From NCBI GenBank assembly GCA_016871175.1, contig VFZL01000037.1, forward strand, positions 1 through 40,437: DNA of 40,437 nt, written 5' to 3'. Made by a program: the position numbers and the translations under genes. How positions within the stretch are numbered: the first letter of the stretch is position 1; every line of letters starts with the position of its first letter. The notes below the pieces were generated by a model. The model had not been told where the DNA came from. It saw nothing but the letters and a program-made list of their open reading frames with translations, and did no database searches. Below, one piece after another: positions 1-6,548 of the stretch. This DNA is from Acidimicrobiia bacterium (GTDB taxonomy: Bacteria > Acidobacteriota > Vicinamibacteria > Vicinamibacterales > CAVVIG01).

Positions 1-138
1 GGAGTATCCCCTCAGGCACCGCCGCTGGACGCGCAGCGTCACTCGTCGCGGGCCCGCGGAGGTGCTCATAGTAGCGCGCCTCGTATTCAGCGGGCGGCAC
101 ATAGCCAATCGGTTCGAGCAGACGGCGGTGCAATTCGT
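1..138 (-). mobile_element. IS3-family transposase OrfB C-terminal remnant
   Basis: Read on the minus strand, this stretch encodes LLEPIGYVPPAEYEARYYE and a polar tail. This is the hallmark end of IS3-family OrfB proteins, where a W..WFNHRRLLEPIG motif is usual. The WFN portion is absent, so the similarity starts abruptly near position 135. The DDE catalytic core is missing and the true 3' end of the IS lies beyond the left edge. Recognition is by motif memory, not by alignment. Confidence 0.75.
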
Positions 139-510
139 CATTCCCGATCGTGGCATCCTCAGCGCGAACCCGATCGGTGGCCGCCCTTTCGACCATCGAA
201 ATAAGCGTCAGAGACATCAGCGCGACGACCGCGCTTAGAGTGTCGCGAAGCGGCGTGAAGCCCCCGTACTCATCGACTCCGCCGATCCCGTATGGCATCC
301 ATGACAGCATGCCTTGTGCGGCAAAGAATGCGGCAGCGATCCAGCCAATGACGAGCAAGCCGTAGTAGATACCGAATCGGGCGCCCTGCAGCGTGCGGAG
401 AAATGCAATGAATCGCCGAGGCGACAACGACGCGAACACGAGGTAGTGGACGATCACTGCGGAGCAGGCAACCGCTCCGATAGCCAGTACGAGCCGCAAT
501 GCTGTTGTCA
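1..510 (-). CDS. Membrane protein fused in frame to IS3 transposase tail (partial)
   Basis: An open frame starts at ATG 508-510 and runs off the left edge with no stop (170 codons visible). A purine-rich GCGGAG lies directly before the ATG. Residues 1 to about 120 look like a small membrane protein with three hydrophobic segments, near residues 5-27, 47-68 and 88-110. From about residue 125 the sequence becomes HRRLLEPIGYVPPAEYEAR, the typical C-terminal tail of IS3-family OrfB (integrase core) transposases. The two parts share one frame without a stop. I do not recognise the membrane part. The natural reading is a gene whose 3' end was replaced by an IS remnant; a chimeric assembly at the contig end is the alternative. 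Confidence 0.55.
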
Positions 511-784
511 TCTCCGCTCAGTCACCGAGACATCAAGGCACACCGCGCGCGGGCCGCCTCAAAGTCGGCCTACCTTTGCCGTTGGGGCGCGTGGAGGAGA
601 GATTAGTGCCACGTGCCGAACAAGATCAATGGACGCCAGAACAAGTGACGCCAGAAAAACGTGACGCCTCTGGCTGGATCGCGTTGATCGTCGCAGCCCG
701 TCCCTACCCCTTGGACAATTCAACCGACAACATCGACATCCGATCGCCTGAAACCAGAATCGCGATTGTGCTGCAACGTTTCTC

Positions 785-812
785 TTGACGACGACGTATA
801 TACACGTATAGT
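785..812 (+). promoter_or_regulatory. Sigma70-like promoter with internal inverted repeat
   Basis: TTGACG (785-790), a 16-nt spacer and TATAGT (807-812) make a near-consensus promoter. The GTG start of the next gene is at 819, only 6 nt past the -10 box, so the mRNA would start at or next to the start codon (leaderless). The inverted repeat TATAC-AC-GTATA (799-810) overlaps the spacer and the -10 box. It is a plausible operator for the ribbon-helix-helix protein encoded immediately downstream. The stretch 511-784 upstream holds no gene I can support. Confidence 0.6.
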
Positions 813-818
813 ACACTC

Positions 819-995
819 GTGGATCAGCCGAAAAAGATCATGTATTCGATCCGACTCGCTCCCGAGCACGCGCGACTACTCAAGGCCGTGAAGGCGCGCG
901 ACGGGATCCCGGAGTCGGAGCAGATCCGACGTGCATTGCTCGTCTGGTTCGAGCAGAAAGGAGTGTTGAAGGGAACGCGGAAGCGGAAAACGTAA
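819..995 (+). CDS. Small ribbon-helix-helix DNA-binding protein
   Basis: This is a 58-residue basic protein starting at GTG 819; an internal ATG at 840 is an alternative start. The core MYSIRLAPEHARLLKAV fits the beta-strand and first helix of ribbon-helix-helix (CopG/MetJ/Arc-like) repressors. IPESEQIRRALLVWFEQ fits the second helix that packs the dimer. The Lys/Arg-rich tail (KGTRKRKT) would add DNA contacts. No Shine-Dalgarno precedes the GTG, but a strong promoter ends 6 nt before it, which argues for leaderless translation. An inverted repeat within that promoter suggests autorepression. Proteins of this size are common as copy-control or antitoxin-like regulators of mobile elements, and this one heads such a module. 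No toxin gene follows directly. Confidence 0.65.
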   Translation: MDQPKKIMYSIRLAPEHARLLKAVKARDGIPESEQIRRALLVWFEQKGVLKGTRKRKT

Positions 996-1120
996 GCATC
1001 AGAGAAGCGGGACGCCCGCGTGTGTCACCACGCGAACGCCCCTAACCGGCAACCAAACGTACCTTGGCTGACGGCTCCTGCCATTATCGCAGGCCGTTGG
1101 CCCTCCCTCAGGAGGGACAC

Positions 1121-1456
1121 ATGGCACCTGACCACGTTGTTTCCGATCTGACCGTCAAGGTCATTCCCAACGATCGCAACAACCCGCCCGGCAAGCTGGC
1201 GGATGCCGAATTGCATTTCACGGCTGGCCCGCTGGCCGGCCTTAAGCTGATCGGGTTTGGCATCTGGGAACGGCGCATGTCTGCCGGCCGCAACGTCACA
1301 TTTCCGGCGCGTCAGTACTCGGTCAATGGCGAACGGCGATCGTTCGCCTTGCTGCGGCCGATCGTCGATGCCACGGCCCAGGACCGGATCCGGGATCTGG
1401 TCCTGGAAGCATTCGCGGCGTACGAAGCGCAGGCAGATCAGGCGGTGCAGTCATGA
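1121..1456 (+). CDS. SpoVG-like small protein of mobile elements
   Basis: This 111-residue protein starts at ATG 1121, chosen because a strong Shine-Dalgarno (AGGAGGG) ends 4 nt before it; a longer frame upstream lacks such a site. The layout resembles the SpoVG family: an N-terminal strand (DLTVKVIPND), a central ADAELHF..G strand pair, a conserved FPARQY turn and a C-terminal amphipathic helix (RIRDLVLEAFAAYEAQ). Known SpoVG proteins bind nucleic acids site-specifically. The similarity here is weak and judged by eye. The stop overlaps the start of the ArdC-like gene by 4 nt (ATGA), indicating translational coupling. Another possibility is an uncharacterised family specific to ArdC modules. 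Confidence 0.5.
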   Translation: MAPDHVVSDLTVKVIPNDRNNPPGKLADAELHFTAGPLAGLKLIGFGIWERRMSAGRNVTFPARQYSVNGERRSFALLRPIVDATAQDRIRDLVLEAFAAYEAQADQAVQS

Positions 1457-2259
1457 CGCCTGGCACCAGCTCGGCGCCCTCGTTTGCCGATCTGCTCCGG
1501 TCTACTGTGACGGAGCCCGGCATCTTGTCGGCCGCCTATTCCGCGTTCCACAACTACAGCATCGGGAATCAGTTGTTGGCGTGGTCGCAGTGTCTGGCCC
1601 GTGGCATCCAGCCCGGACCGATGGCCACGTTTCCGAAATGGAAGCAAATCGGCAGGTACGTGCGCAAGGGCGAGCGGGCGATCACGTTGTGCCAGCCCGT
1701 CACGGTCAAACGGCCGGCGGACGCCGACGACGACGACGGCGAGTCGGGAGTGTATACCCGGTTCGTTTACCGCCCTCACTGGTTCGTGATCGCGCAGACG
1801 GACGGGCAACCCGTTGCCGATCCGCCGATGCCCGCATGGGACACAGCCCGGGCGTTGGCTGCCCTGAACGTGGCCGAGATTCCGCTCGACGAGCTCGACG
1901 GGAACTGCCTAGGCTACGCCCGCCAGCGATCAATCGCCATCAGCCCGATTAATCCGATGCCCCACAAGACGCGGTTTCACGAGGTGGCGCATGTACTGCT
2001 GGGCCATACCGGCGAGGGTCTGCAGGCCGATAGCGAGCTGACGCCGCGGACCTTGCGCGAATGCGAAGCGGAGGCCGTCGCGTTGCTCTGCTGCGCCGCG
2101 TTGGATCTGCCGGGCGTCGAGCAGTGCCGCGGCTACATTCAAAACTGGTGGGGTGCGGGGAATCCGATCCCAGAACGTTCAGCACAGCGGGTGCTCAAGG
2201 CGGCCGATCAGATCGTCCGCGCTGGCCGTGAGTCGGTACCGGATCGGGAAGGGGAGTGA
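1453..2259 (+). CDS. ArdC-like antirestriction protein with zincin domain
   Basis: This 268-residue protein has two parts. Residues 10-115 match the N-terminal ssDNA-binding region of ArdC/DUF1738 proteins: AFHNYSIGNQLLAWSQ, then the turn-rich YVRKGERAITLCQPV. Residues 165-235 carry a metallopeptidase-like motif, FHEVAHVLLGH, with His176, Glu177 and His180, and a downstream acidic ECEAEAVALL stretch that could give the third zinc ligand. ArdC of IncW plasmids protects entering single-stranded DNA from restriction, and this protein most likely acts in the cytosol on newly entered DNA. An Asp-rich loop (residues 90-97) separates the domains. It overlaps the upstream gene by 4 nt and precedes the next by 3 nt, so it is part of one transcript. 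Confidence 0.8.
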   Translation: MTPGTSSAPSFADLLRSTVTEPGILSAAYSAFHNYSIGNQLLAWSQCLARGIQPGPMATFPKWKQIGRYVRKGERAITLCQPVTVKRPADADDDDGESGVYTRFVYRPHWFVIAQTDGQPVADPPMPAWDTARALAALNVAEIPLDELDGNCLGYARQRSIAISPINPMPHKTRFHEVAHVLLGHTGEGLQADSELTPRTLRECEAEAVALLCCAALDLPGVEQCRGYIQNWWGAGNPIPERSAQRVLKAADQIVRAGRESVPDREGE

Positions 2260-2262
2260 GCC

Positions 2263-2814
2263 ATGGCCAGGACTACGGCTCGACTCCGTGACCAGATCGC
2301 GGCCCTTGCTGCGCTCCAGTACGAGCACGCGCAGATCCTCGACGGCCGGGTGATGAACCCGGCCGCCGCGGCCGTCATCATGCAGGCGGTACAGGCACAC
2401 GTGCGCGCGTTGGCCGCCTGCCTGCCACGTACAACGCCCGCGCGCGTGCAGCCGGCCGATGTCGATCCGGTCGCCATGACCGACGCGGAGCTGTACGCGT
2501 ACTACAAACGCACAGCGCCGGCTGAAGATCTCCGCTTCTTTCTTCGTGGCCGCCTGTCGGACGCCTTACGACGCCGCGCCGAAGCCATTACGAAGCCGAC
2601 CGCGCGTGACCTGATCAGTCTGCGCGAAGCGTGGCGAATTGAACGGCAGGCCCACGACCGAGCCGCCGGTATTCCCGCGATCGGGACGGCGGAATGGCAT
2701 CGCCAGTGCGCCAGTCAAGCATCAGCAGACGCCGATGTGCTGGCCGTTGACGCGGACGCCGAGCACCGGCCGACGGCCGATGCACAGGCCGAGACGTGTG
2801 GGGTGTCGTCATGA
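2263..2814 (+). CDS. Helical hypothetical protein of the mobile module
   Basis: This 183-residue protein is not recognised. It starts at ATG 2263, 3 nt after the ArdC-like stop, with GGGAGTG as a Shine-Dalgarno just upstream. The composition is Ala/Arg rich and strongly helical. Residues 1-60 form a likely coiled hairpin (LRDQIAALAALQYEHAQIL). Residues 70-130 include AMTDAELYAYYKRTAPAEDLRFFL and an Arg-rich helix. The C-terminal 40 residues are acidic and low in complexity. It ends in a 4-nt overlap with the next gene. No catalytic motif, signal peptide or membrane segment is visible. Its position between ArdC-like and recombinase genes suggests an accessory DNA-transfer role, which is inference only. 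Confidence 0.6.
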   Translation: MARTTARLRDQIAALAALQYEHAQILDGRVMNPAAAAVIMQAVQAHVRALAACLPRTTPARVQPADVDPVAMTDAELYAYYKRTAPAEDLRFFLRGRLSDALRRRAEAITKPTARDLISLREAWRIERQAHDRAAGIPAIGTAEWHRQCASQASADADVLAVDADAEHRPTADAQAETCGVSS

Positions 2815-3023
2815 GCCGCACCGTACCCCCTCGTGAGATCCGCGCCGTGCTGGACGACGTAGCGAACGCGTTACAGGGGGCGATCGGTTTGGCCACCCAT
2901 GTTCGCCGGAACGCGCAGACGGTCGCAGACGATGCCGTCGCGCTGGAAGCCGCTATCGGCCGGGCCGTGTCGGCGCTTAAGCGTCTGCGACCCCGCTCCG
3001 GACCGGGAAGGGCCGCGCGATGA
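2811..3023 (+). CDS. Very small helical protein, possible DHp-like hairpin
   Basis: This is a 70-residue protein from ATG 2811, overlapping the previous stop by 4 nt; its own stop overlaps the recombinase start by 4 nt. Two long helices are expected, roughly VLDDVANALQGAIGLATHVRR and ALEAAIGRAVSALKRL. The pattern recalls the helical hairpin of histidine-kinase dimerisation domains (D.AN.L..I.G.A..LRR.......A..RA..L..RL). The phospho-accepting His is absent and no ATPase domain follows. The resemblance may simply reflect a four-helix dimer. The tight overlaps on both sides make it very likely a real gene. Confidence 0.55.
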   Translation: MSRTVPPREIRAVLDDVANALQGAIGLATHVRRNAQTVADDAVALEAAIGRAVSALKRLRPRSGPGRAAR

Positions 3024-3601
3024 GGGCCGCGATCTACGCGCGCGTCTCGACGGTCGATCAGGAGCCGGAGAACCAACTACAGGAGCTACGGCGGTACGTC
3101 CAGGCACGGGACTGGACGGCCGCCGAGTACGTCGATCGTGGCGTCAGCGGCGCCAAGGATCGCCGGCCGGCGCTCGATGACCTAATCCGCGACGCCCGGC
3201 GGCGCCGGTTCGACGTGCTGGCCTGCTGGCGGCTGGATCGGCTTGGCCGCAACCTCCGGCACCTGATCACCCTGCTCGACGAGCTGCAGGCCCTCGGCGT
3301 GGCGTTCGTGAGCCTCGCCGAGGGGATCGACGCCACCACGCCCGCCGGCAAGCTCCAGATGCACATTCTCGGAGCAATCGCCGAATTCGAGCCGGAACGG
3401 ATCCGGGAACGGGTGCTGGCCGGCCTACAGCGGGCCAGAGCGCAGGGCCGGCGGCTCGGTCGTCCGCAGGCCCGCCCGCCGATCGACGGGCTCCGGCGTG
3501 TTGCTGGACTGCCCGTACCTGTCGCGGCCGAGCGGCTCGGTGTGTCCCGGTCCACGGTCAAACGCTGGCGCCGGCAGGTTCAACAACCCCCCTCGGAATA
3601 G
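3020..3601 (+). CDS. Serine recombinase (resolvase/invertase family)
   Basis: This 193-residue small serine recombinase is complete. The catalytic N-terminal domain begins RAAIYARVST, with nucleophile Ser10. It continues through GVSGAKDRRPALDDLI and CWRLDRLGRNLRHL (the usual Arg-rich active-site segment), then TPAGKLQMHILGAIAEFEPERIRERV, the long E helix. A C-terminal helix-turn-helix (residues about 160-188, VAAERLGVSRSTVKRWRR) binds DNA. Proteins of this size resolve cointegrates or invert or integrate short elements through a two-base staggered exchange. The start overlaps the preceding gene by 4 nt, so it is the last gene of the operon. A direct repeat and a perfect palindrome just downstream may be its site. 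There is no sign of truncation or frameshift. Confidence 0.93.
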   Translation: MRAAIYARVSTVDQEPENQLQELRRYVQARDWTAAEYVDRGVSGAKDRRPALDDLIRDARRRRFDVLACWRLDRLGRNLRHLITLLDELQALGVAFVSLAEGIDATTPAGKLQMHILGAIAEFEPERIRERVLAGLQRARAQGRRLGRPQARPPIDGLRRVAGLPVPVAAERLGVSRSTVKRWRRQVQQPPSE

Positions 3602-3612
3602 CCCGCACTTTC

Positions 3613-3652
3613 GCCCCGGATCCATGGGCTCGGCCGGCCCCGGATCCGGGGC
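3613..3652. repeat. Direct repeat plus 16-bp palindrome after the recombinase
   Basis: GCCCCGGATCC occurs at 3613-3623 and again at 3637-3647, 24 nt apart start to start. The second copy extends into the perfect palindrome GCCCCGGATCCGGGGC (3637-3652). It begins 11 nt after the serine recombinase stop. It could be part of a recombination site or a hairpin terminator; there is no T tract behind it, which weakens the terminator reading. Confidence 0.5.
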
Positions 3653-3776
3653 TCATGAATCAGATGATTTCTGGACTGGCCAATGCGCCGTGCGGCTCAG
3701 GCCAAGGAGCGCACGGGTGAAAGCTGGTCCGCGCATGCGCCCCGAATCGGTTTGTTAGACGGTTGTTAGATAAAAC

Positions 3777-3811
3777 CGAAAAGGGGCCACGACGAAACGC
3801 CGTAACCCCTT
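3777..3811 (-). terminator. Rho-independent terminator of tRNA-fMet
   Basis: On the minus strand a stem begins AAGGGGTTACGGCG and closes with CGTCGTGGCCCCTT across a 3-nt TTT loop. It has 14 pairs including three G-T wobbles and is followed by more T residues. It lies 9 nt past the CCA end of the tRNA gene on the same strand. Confidence 0.8.
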
Positions 3812-3819
3812 GAAAAATT

Positions 3820-3896
<77 letters not shown>

Positions 3897-4094
3897 ACAA
3901 GGTTCTTAGAGTAGCACGAAACTCGAATCAGCCATCCGACCTTCACTCGCGGGCGATGCGCCGCTCGTCGCGTTGAGCTGCGCGCTGCCTCATCAACGCG
4001 CCCAACCGCCTCCAAACGCAGCGGCGGAGTGGTCAGACGGCAACGAGGGCGGCGCCCCGTCCGGGCGTGTTTGCCGTGTGGCGAGCTTGATCGT

Positions 4095-4472
4095 CTAGTG
4101 GTCCGATTCGTTCCTCGTGGGCGGAAGATCGTACGACTCGAGGTGGCGCGCGAACACGGTCGTCATGACATCGGCGAGCCGGCTGACGTCGCCCGTAAAG
4201 GGTGTGGGTTCCCAGGGGCCGGTGTGGCGATGAAAGCTCAAGCCGTACTGATGGCGTGCGAGGGGATCGAGGCGGATGATCGGCTCCCCGTCGACCGCTA
4301 CGTAGAGCACCCTCCGGTCCGCCCTGACGGTGACGTGGTCGTGGCAGCCATCGGCACGGATGGCCGTGGTCCACGTCTGCGCGTCAGCGGCAAGCCAGTG
4401 TGCGCTCCGAGGCGCGGCGCGCAACTCGGCCACGGAATGGAAGTCGCCGTGTCGCAGGCACTGCCGATGCAC
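4095..4472 (-). CDS. Unknown ORF fused to IS630 transposase C-terminus
   Basis: This open frame of 125 codons begins with residues resembling the end of IS630 transposases (VHRQCLRHGDFHSVAELRA). In normal proteins that part follows LNQIE and precedes HWN...F.W. From about residue 22 it turns into a sequence I do not recognise: an Asp/His-rich beta-like domain with RVLYVAVDGEPIIRLDP, YGLSFHRHTGPWEPTPF and a terminal helix. The stop TAG is supplied by the TA target duplication. The terminal repeat therefore encodes its last residues. It may be a cargo protein or a product of the internal deletion. A real product needs a start inside the transposase remnant. Confidence 0.35.
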   Translation of the reverse strand: MHRQCLRHGDFHSVAELRAAPRSAHWLAADAQTWTTAIRADGCHDHVTVRADRRVLYVAVDGEPIIRLDPLARHQYGLSFHRHTGPWEPTPFTGDVSRLADVMTTVFARHLESYDLPPTRNESDH

Positions 4473-5116
4473 GAAACTGAGGACGAGCTCGATCTGGGTG
4501 ACCTATTCCCGAAACTGGGGATCCGGGCTGTGCAGCCATCCGCGCACCAGATGCGGCCGTACGGCGCCCTGCGCGATGATTCGTTGCACGGTGGTCGTCG
4601 CGATCGTCGGGACGATGCCCCGGGCGATGGCTTCTTGGCGCACGTGCTCCAGGGTGCGCGTGATCGGGATGTACTTCGGCTTCGCGCGGCGGTCCGTCCC
4701 GGTGCTCTTCTGCCCGACTGGCCCACAGGCCAGCGCGATGATCTCGCAGCGGGTCACCGCGCTGAATTCTGGAGCATGGACGGCGCCGAAGGTCTCCCAG
4801 CCCCTGGAGACGCTTCCGCAAGAAGCGGCCTCGCCAGCGCTCAACCTATCGGACGGGAATCCTCAGGCGTGCCGCAATGGCTCGCGCGCTGCCACCTTCA
4901 GCACACGCCAAGATGATGCCCGCGCGCCGCATCCCGTTGGTTGCTGGTGGGCGCTCGCACCCGGACACTCAGTTCGGTGGCTTCCTCGGGTGTGAGCTCG
5001 AGCACCACCGGCGGTCGTCCACGTCGCGCCGAGGCTCCCTCCTCGACGGCCTACCGTACCGGAGTCGCGCCGAAATGTACAGCGCTCTTTCCGTCGCTAT
5101 GAGCGGATCGGACCAC
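4098..5116 (-). mobile_element. Decayed IS630-type element with intact terminal repeats
   Basis: GTGGTCCGAT at 4098-4107 is exactly inverted as ATCGGACCAC at 5107-5116. The match extends to about 16 bp with two mismatches. Each end is flanked by TA (4096-4097 and 5117-5118), the target duplication of IS630/Tc1-type elements. Inside, on the minus strand, lies a broken IS630-like transposase with its central DDE part missing. The 1,019-bp length is close to a full IS630, yet about 100 codons of unrelated sequence occupy the 3' part. The sharp ends and clean TA duplication say it moved here as a unit. Confidence 0.85.
4473..5050 (-). pseudogene. IS630-family transposase, N-terminal half, frameshifted
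   Basis: Conceptual translation needs two frame changes and contains at least two stops. The pieces are VVLELTPEEATELSVRVRA, then GIILACAEGGSARAIAARL (helix-turn-helix), then VERWRGRF, then SAVTRCEIIALACG, and finally a segment ending HSPDPQFRE before a TAG. This order matches the helix-turn-helix half of IS630 transposases, which usually continues for about 180 residues with the DDE catalytic core. Here the next recognisable piece is the very C-terminus, so the catalytic core is deleted and the element cannot move by itself. Confidence 0.8.
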
Positions 5117-5118
5117 TA

Positions 5119-5460
5119 GGTGGTGGTCTGCGCGATGACCTGCGCGCGGAAGAGAGGCGCGCTGAGCAGGGCGAGGCGTTCGTGCTTCGTGGTCCGCTCG
5201 ATGGTGTCGGTGCCGAGCGCGACCCGTCGGTCCCAGCCGTGCAACGTCGCCGCGGCCCCAGGGCCCATCCTGGCGACGAGCAGGTTCCGAGCGGCAGGCG
5301 CGAGCCTGCCCCGTGCGACGGGGCCGTGGACTTCGGTCTCGCCTTCCGAACGGCGCCTCCAGGCCCAGTGTCGCCGTTCGCGTCACGACCCTCAGCCCAT
5401 ACGAGACACACCCTGTCGCGACGCGACCGAGACCCGGCGTCGCGGTGAACTCTGGTGATA
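5119..5460 (-). pseudogene. Possible broken gene interrupted by the IS630 element
   Basis: A stretch with strong GC3 bias on the minus strand reads VSYGLRVVTRTATLGLEAPFG in one frame. After a one-base shift it continues GETEVHGPVARGRLAPAARN and ends LFRAQVIAQTTT with a stop at about 5119, right at the edge of the IS. I do not recognise the product. The codon bias is the main argument that it was coding. It could equally be fortuitous in a GC-rich region. Nothing else is supported between the IS and the dehydratase. Confidence 0.25.
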
Positions 5461-5495
5461 GCATGGAACGCGCTCGCTAACAGAGCGCTCGTCTG

Positions 5496-6527
5496 GTGAC
5501 TGACGCGTTCCCACCGCGCTCCCTGCCCACCGCAGACGATGTCCGTCGCGCCGGGCGTCACATCGCCGGCATCGCGCATCGGACGCCGGTGGTCACGTCG
5601 CGCACGATCGACGCTCGAGTTGGCGCGCGCGTGTTCTTCAAGTGCGAAAACCTGCAGCGCGGGGGCGCCTTCAAGTTTCGCGGCGCGTATCACGCGCTGG
5701 CGCAGCTCTCAGCCGACCAGAAGCGCCGCGGTGTGGTCACCTATTCGTCCGGCAACCACGCACAGGCGATCGCGCTCGCGGGTCAGCTGCTCGGCATCCC
5801 GCGCACGATTGTCATGCCGTCCGATGCGCCCATCATGAAGAAAGCCGCCACGCTCACGTACGGCGCGACCGTGGTCGAGTACGACCGAGCGAATGAGTCG
5901 CGAGAGGGAATTGGCCGAGCGCTCGCTGAGCAACACGGCCTCACGCTGATTCCCCCTTTCGATCACGCGGACGTGATCGCCGGACAGGGCACGGCGGCGC
6001 TCGAGCTCTTCGAGGACGTCGGCACGCTAGACGCGCTCCTAGTTCCCTGCGGAGGCGGCGGACTGCTATCAGGCACGGCACTCATGGCACGCGAACTGGC
6101 GGAACCGTGCCGCGTCATCGGCGTCGAGCCGACCGCTGGTGATGATGCGACACGCTCGTTCAAAACGCGCATGCTGCAGACGGTGCCGGATCCGGAGACC
6201 GTCGCCGACGGCGCTCGCACGCCATCACTCGGCACGCTCACCTTCCCACTGGTCCTGACCCACGTGGCGGACATGGTCACCGTCGACGATCCAGCATTGT
6301 TGCGCGCGATGTTCTACCTGTGGGAGCGGCTGAAGCTCCTGGTCGAACCCACGGGCGCGCTCGGTGCAGCAGCCTTGTTCGAAGGCGAACTGACACGCAG
6401 CCTGGCGACGACCGGAGCACGTGTCGGCATCATCCTCAGCGGTGGCAACGTCGACCTCGGCCGCGTCGCGGCATGGCAGTCTCGCCTCGCGGCGCGTTCG
6501 GCAATTCGTAAATCCCCTCCTTGCTAA
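5496..6527 (+). CDS. PLP-dependent threonine/serine dehydratase
   Basis: This 343-residue fold-type II PLP enzyme fits the single-domain threonine dehydratase / serine racemase family. It would deaminate threonine or serine to 2-oxo acids. The PLP lysine is Lys60 in GGAFKFRGA. The substrate loop SSGNHAQ is at 84-90 and the phosphate-binding CGGGG loop is at 184-188. EPTGA and SGGNVD near the end complete the family motifs. There is no C-terminal ACT regulatory domain, so it is not the feedback-controlled biosynthetic IlvA type. The start is GTG 5496. An inverted repeat GCGCTC/GAGCGC (5470-5488) sits just upstream, and no clear Shine-Dalgarno is present. Threo-3-hydroxyaspartate ammonia-lyase is an alternative activity. 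Confidence 0.9.
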   Translation: MTDAFPPRSLPTADDVRRAGRHIAGIAHRTPVVTSRTIDARVGARVFFKCENLQRGGAFKFRGAYHALAQLSADQKRRGVVTYSSGNHAQAIALAGQLLGIPRTIVMPSDAPIMKKAATLTYGATVVEYDRANESREGIGRALAEQHGLTLIPPFDHADVIAGQGTAALELFEDVGTLDALLVPCGGGGLLSGTALMARELAEPCRVIGVEPTAGDDATRSFKTRMLQTVPDPETVADGARTPSLGTLTFPLVLTHVADMVTVDDPALLRAMFYLWERLKLLVEPTGALGAAALFEGELTRSLATTGARVGIILSGGNVDLGRVAAWQSRLAARSAIRKSPPC

Positions 6528-6548
6528 CTGTCGCACAATGGTGAGGCA

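Larger units (their letters stand above)
819..3601 (+). mobile_element. Small integrated mobile module next to tRNA-fMet
   Basis: Six co-directional genes lie together: a ribbon-helix-helix protein, a SpoVG-like protein, an ArdC-like antirestriction protein, two unknown proteins and a serine recombinase. Three of the five gene junctions overlap by 4 nt and one has a 3-nt gap. The gene set (regulator, antirestriction, site-specific recombinase) is typical of plasmids and integrative elements. The module ends about 220 nt from the 3' end of a tRNA gene, a favoured insertion place. I found no direct repeat of the tRNA 3' end that would define attachment sites, so the boundaries are unproven. No relaxase, replication or conjugation gene is present, so this is a remnant or a minimal mobilisable cargo. 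Confidence 0.5.

Noticed and set aside
559-816. An 85-codon - strand frame and a 70-codon + strand frame in the left intergenic region
   Set aside because: Neither has a start signal or recognisable sequence, and the + frame lies directly upstream of the strong promoter at 785.
4029-4916. A 295-codon open frame on the + strand
   Set aside because: It is antisense to the IS630 transposase remnant and spans the terminal repeat. No protein motif is visible.
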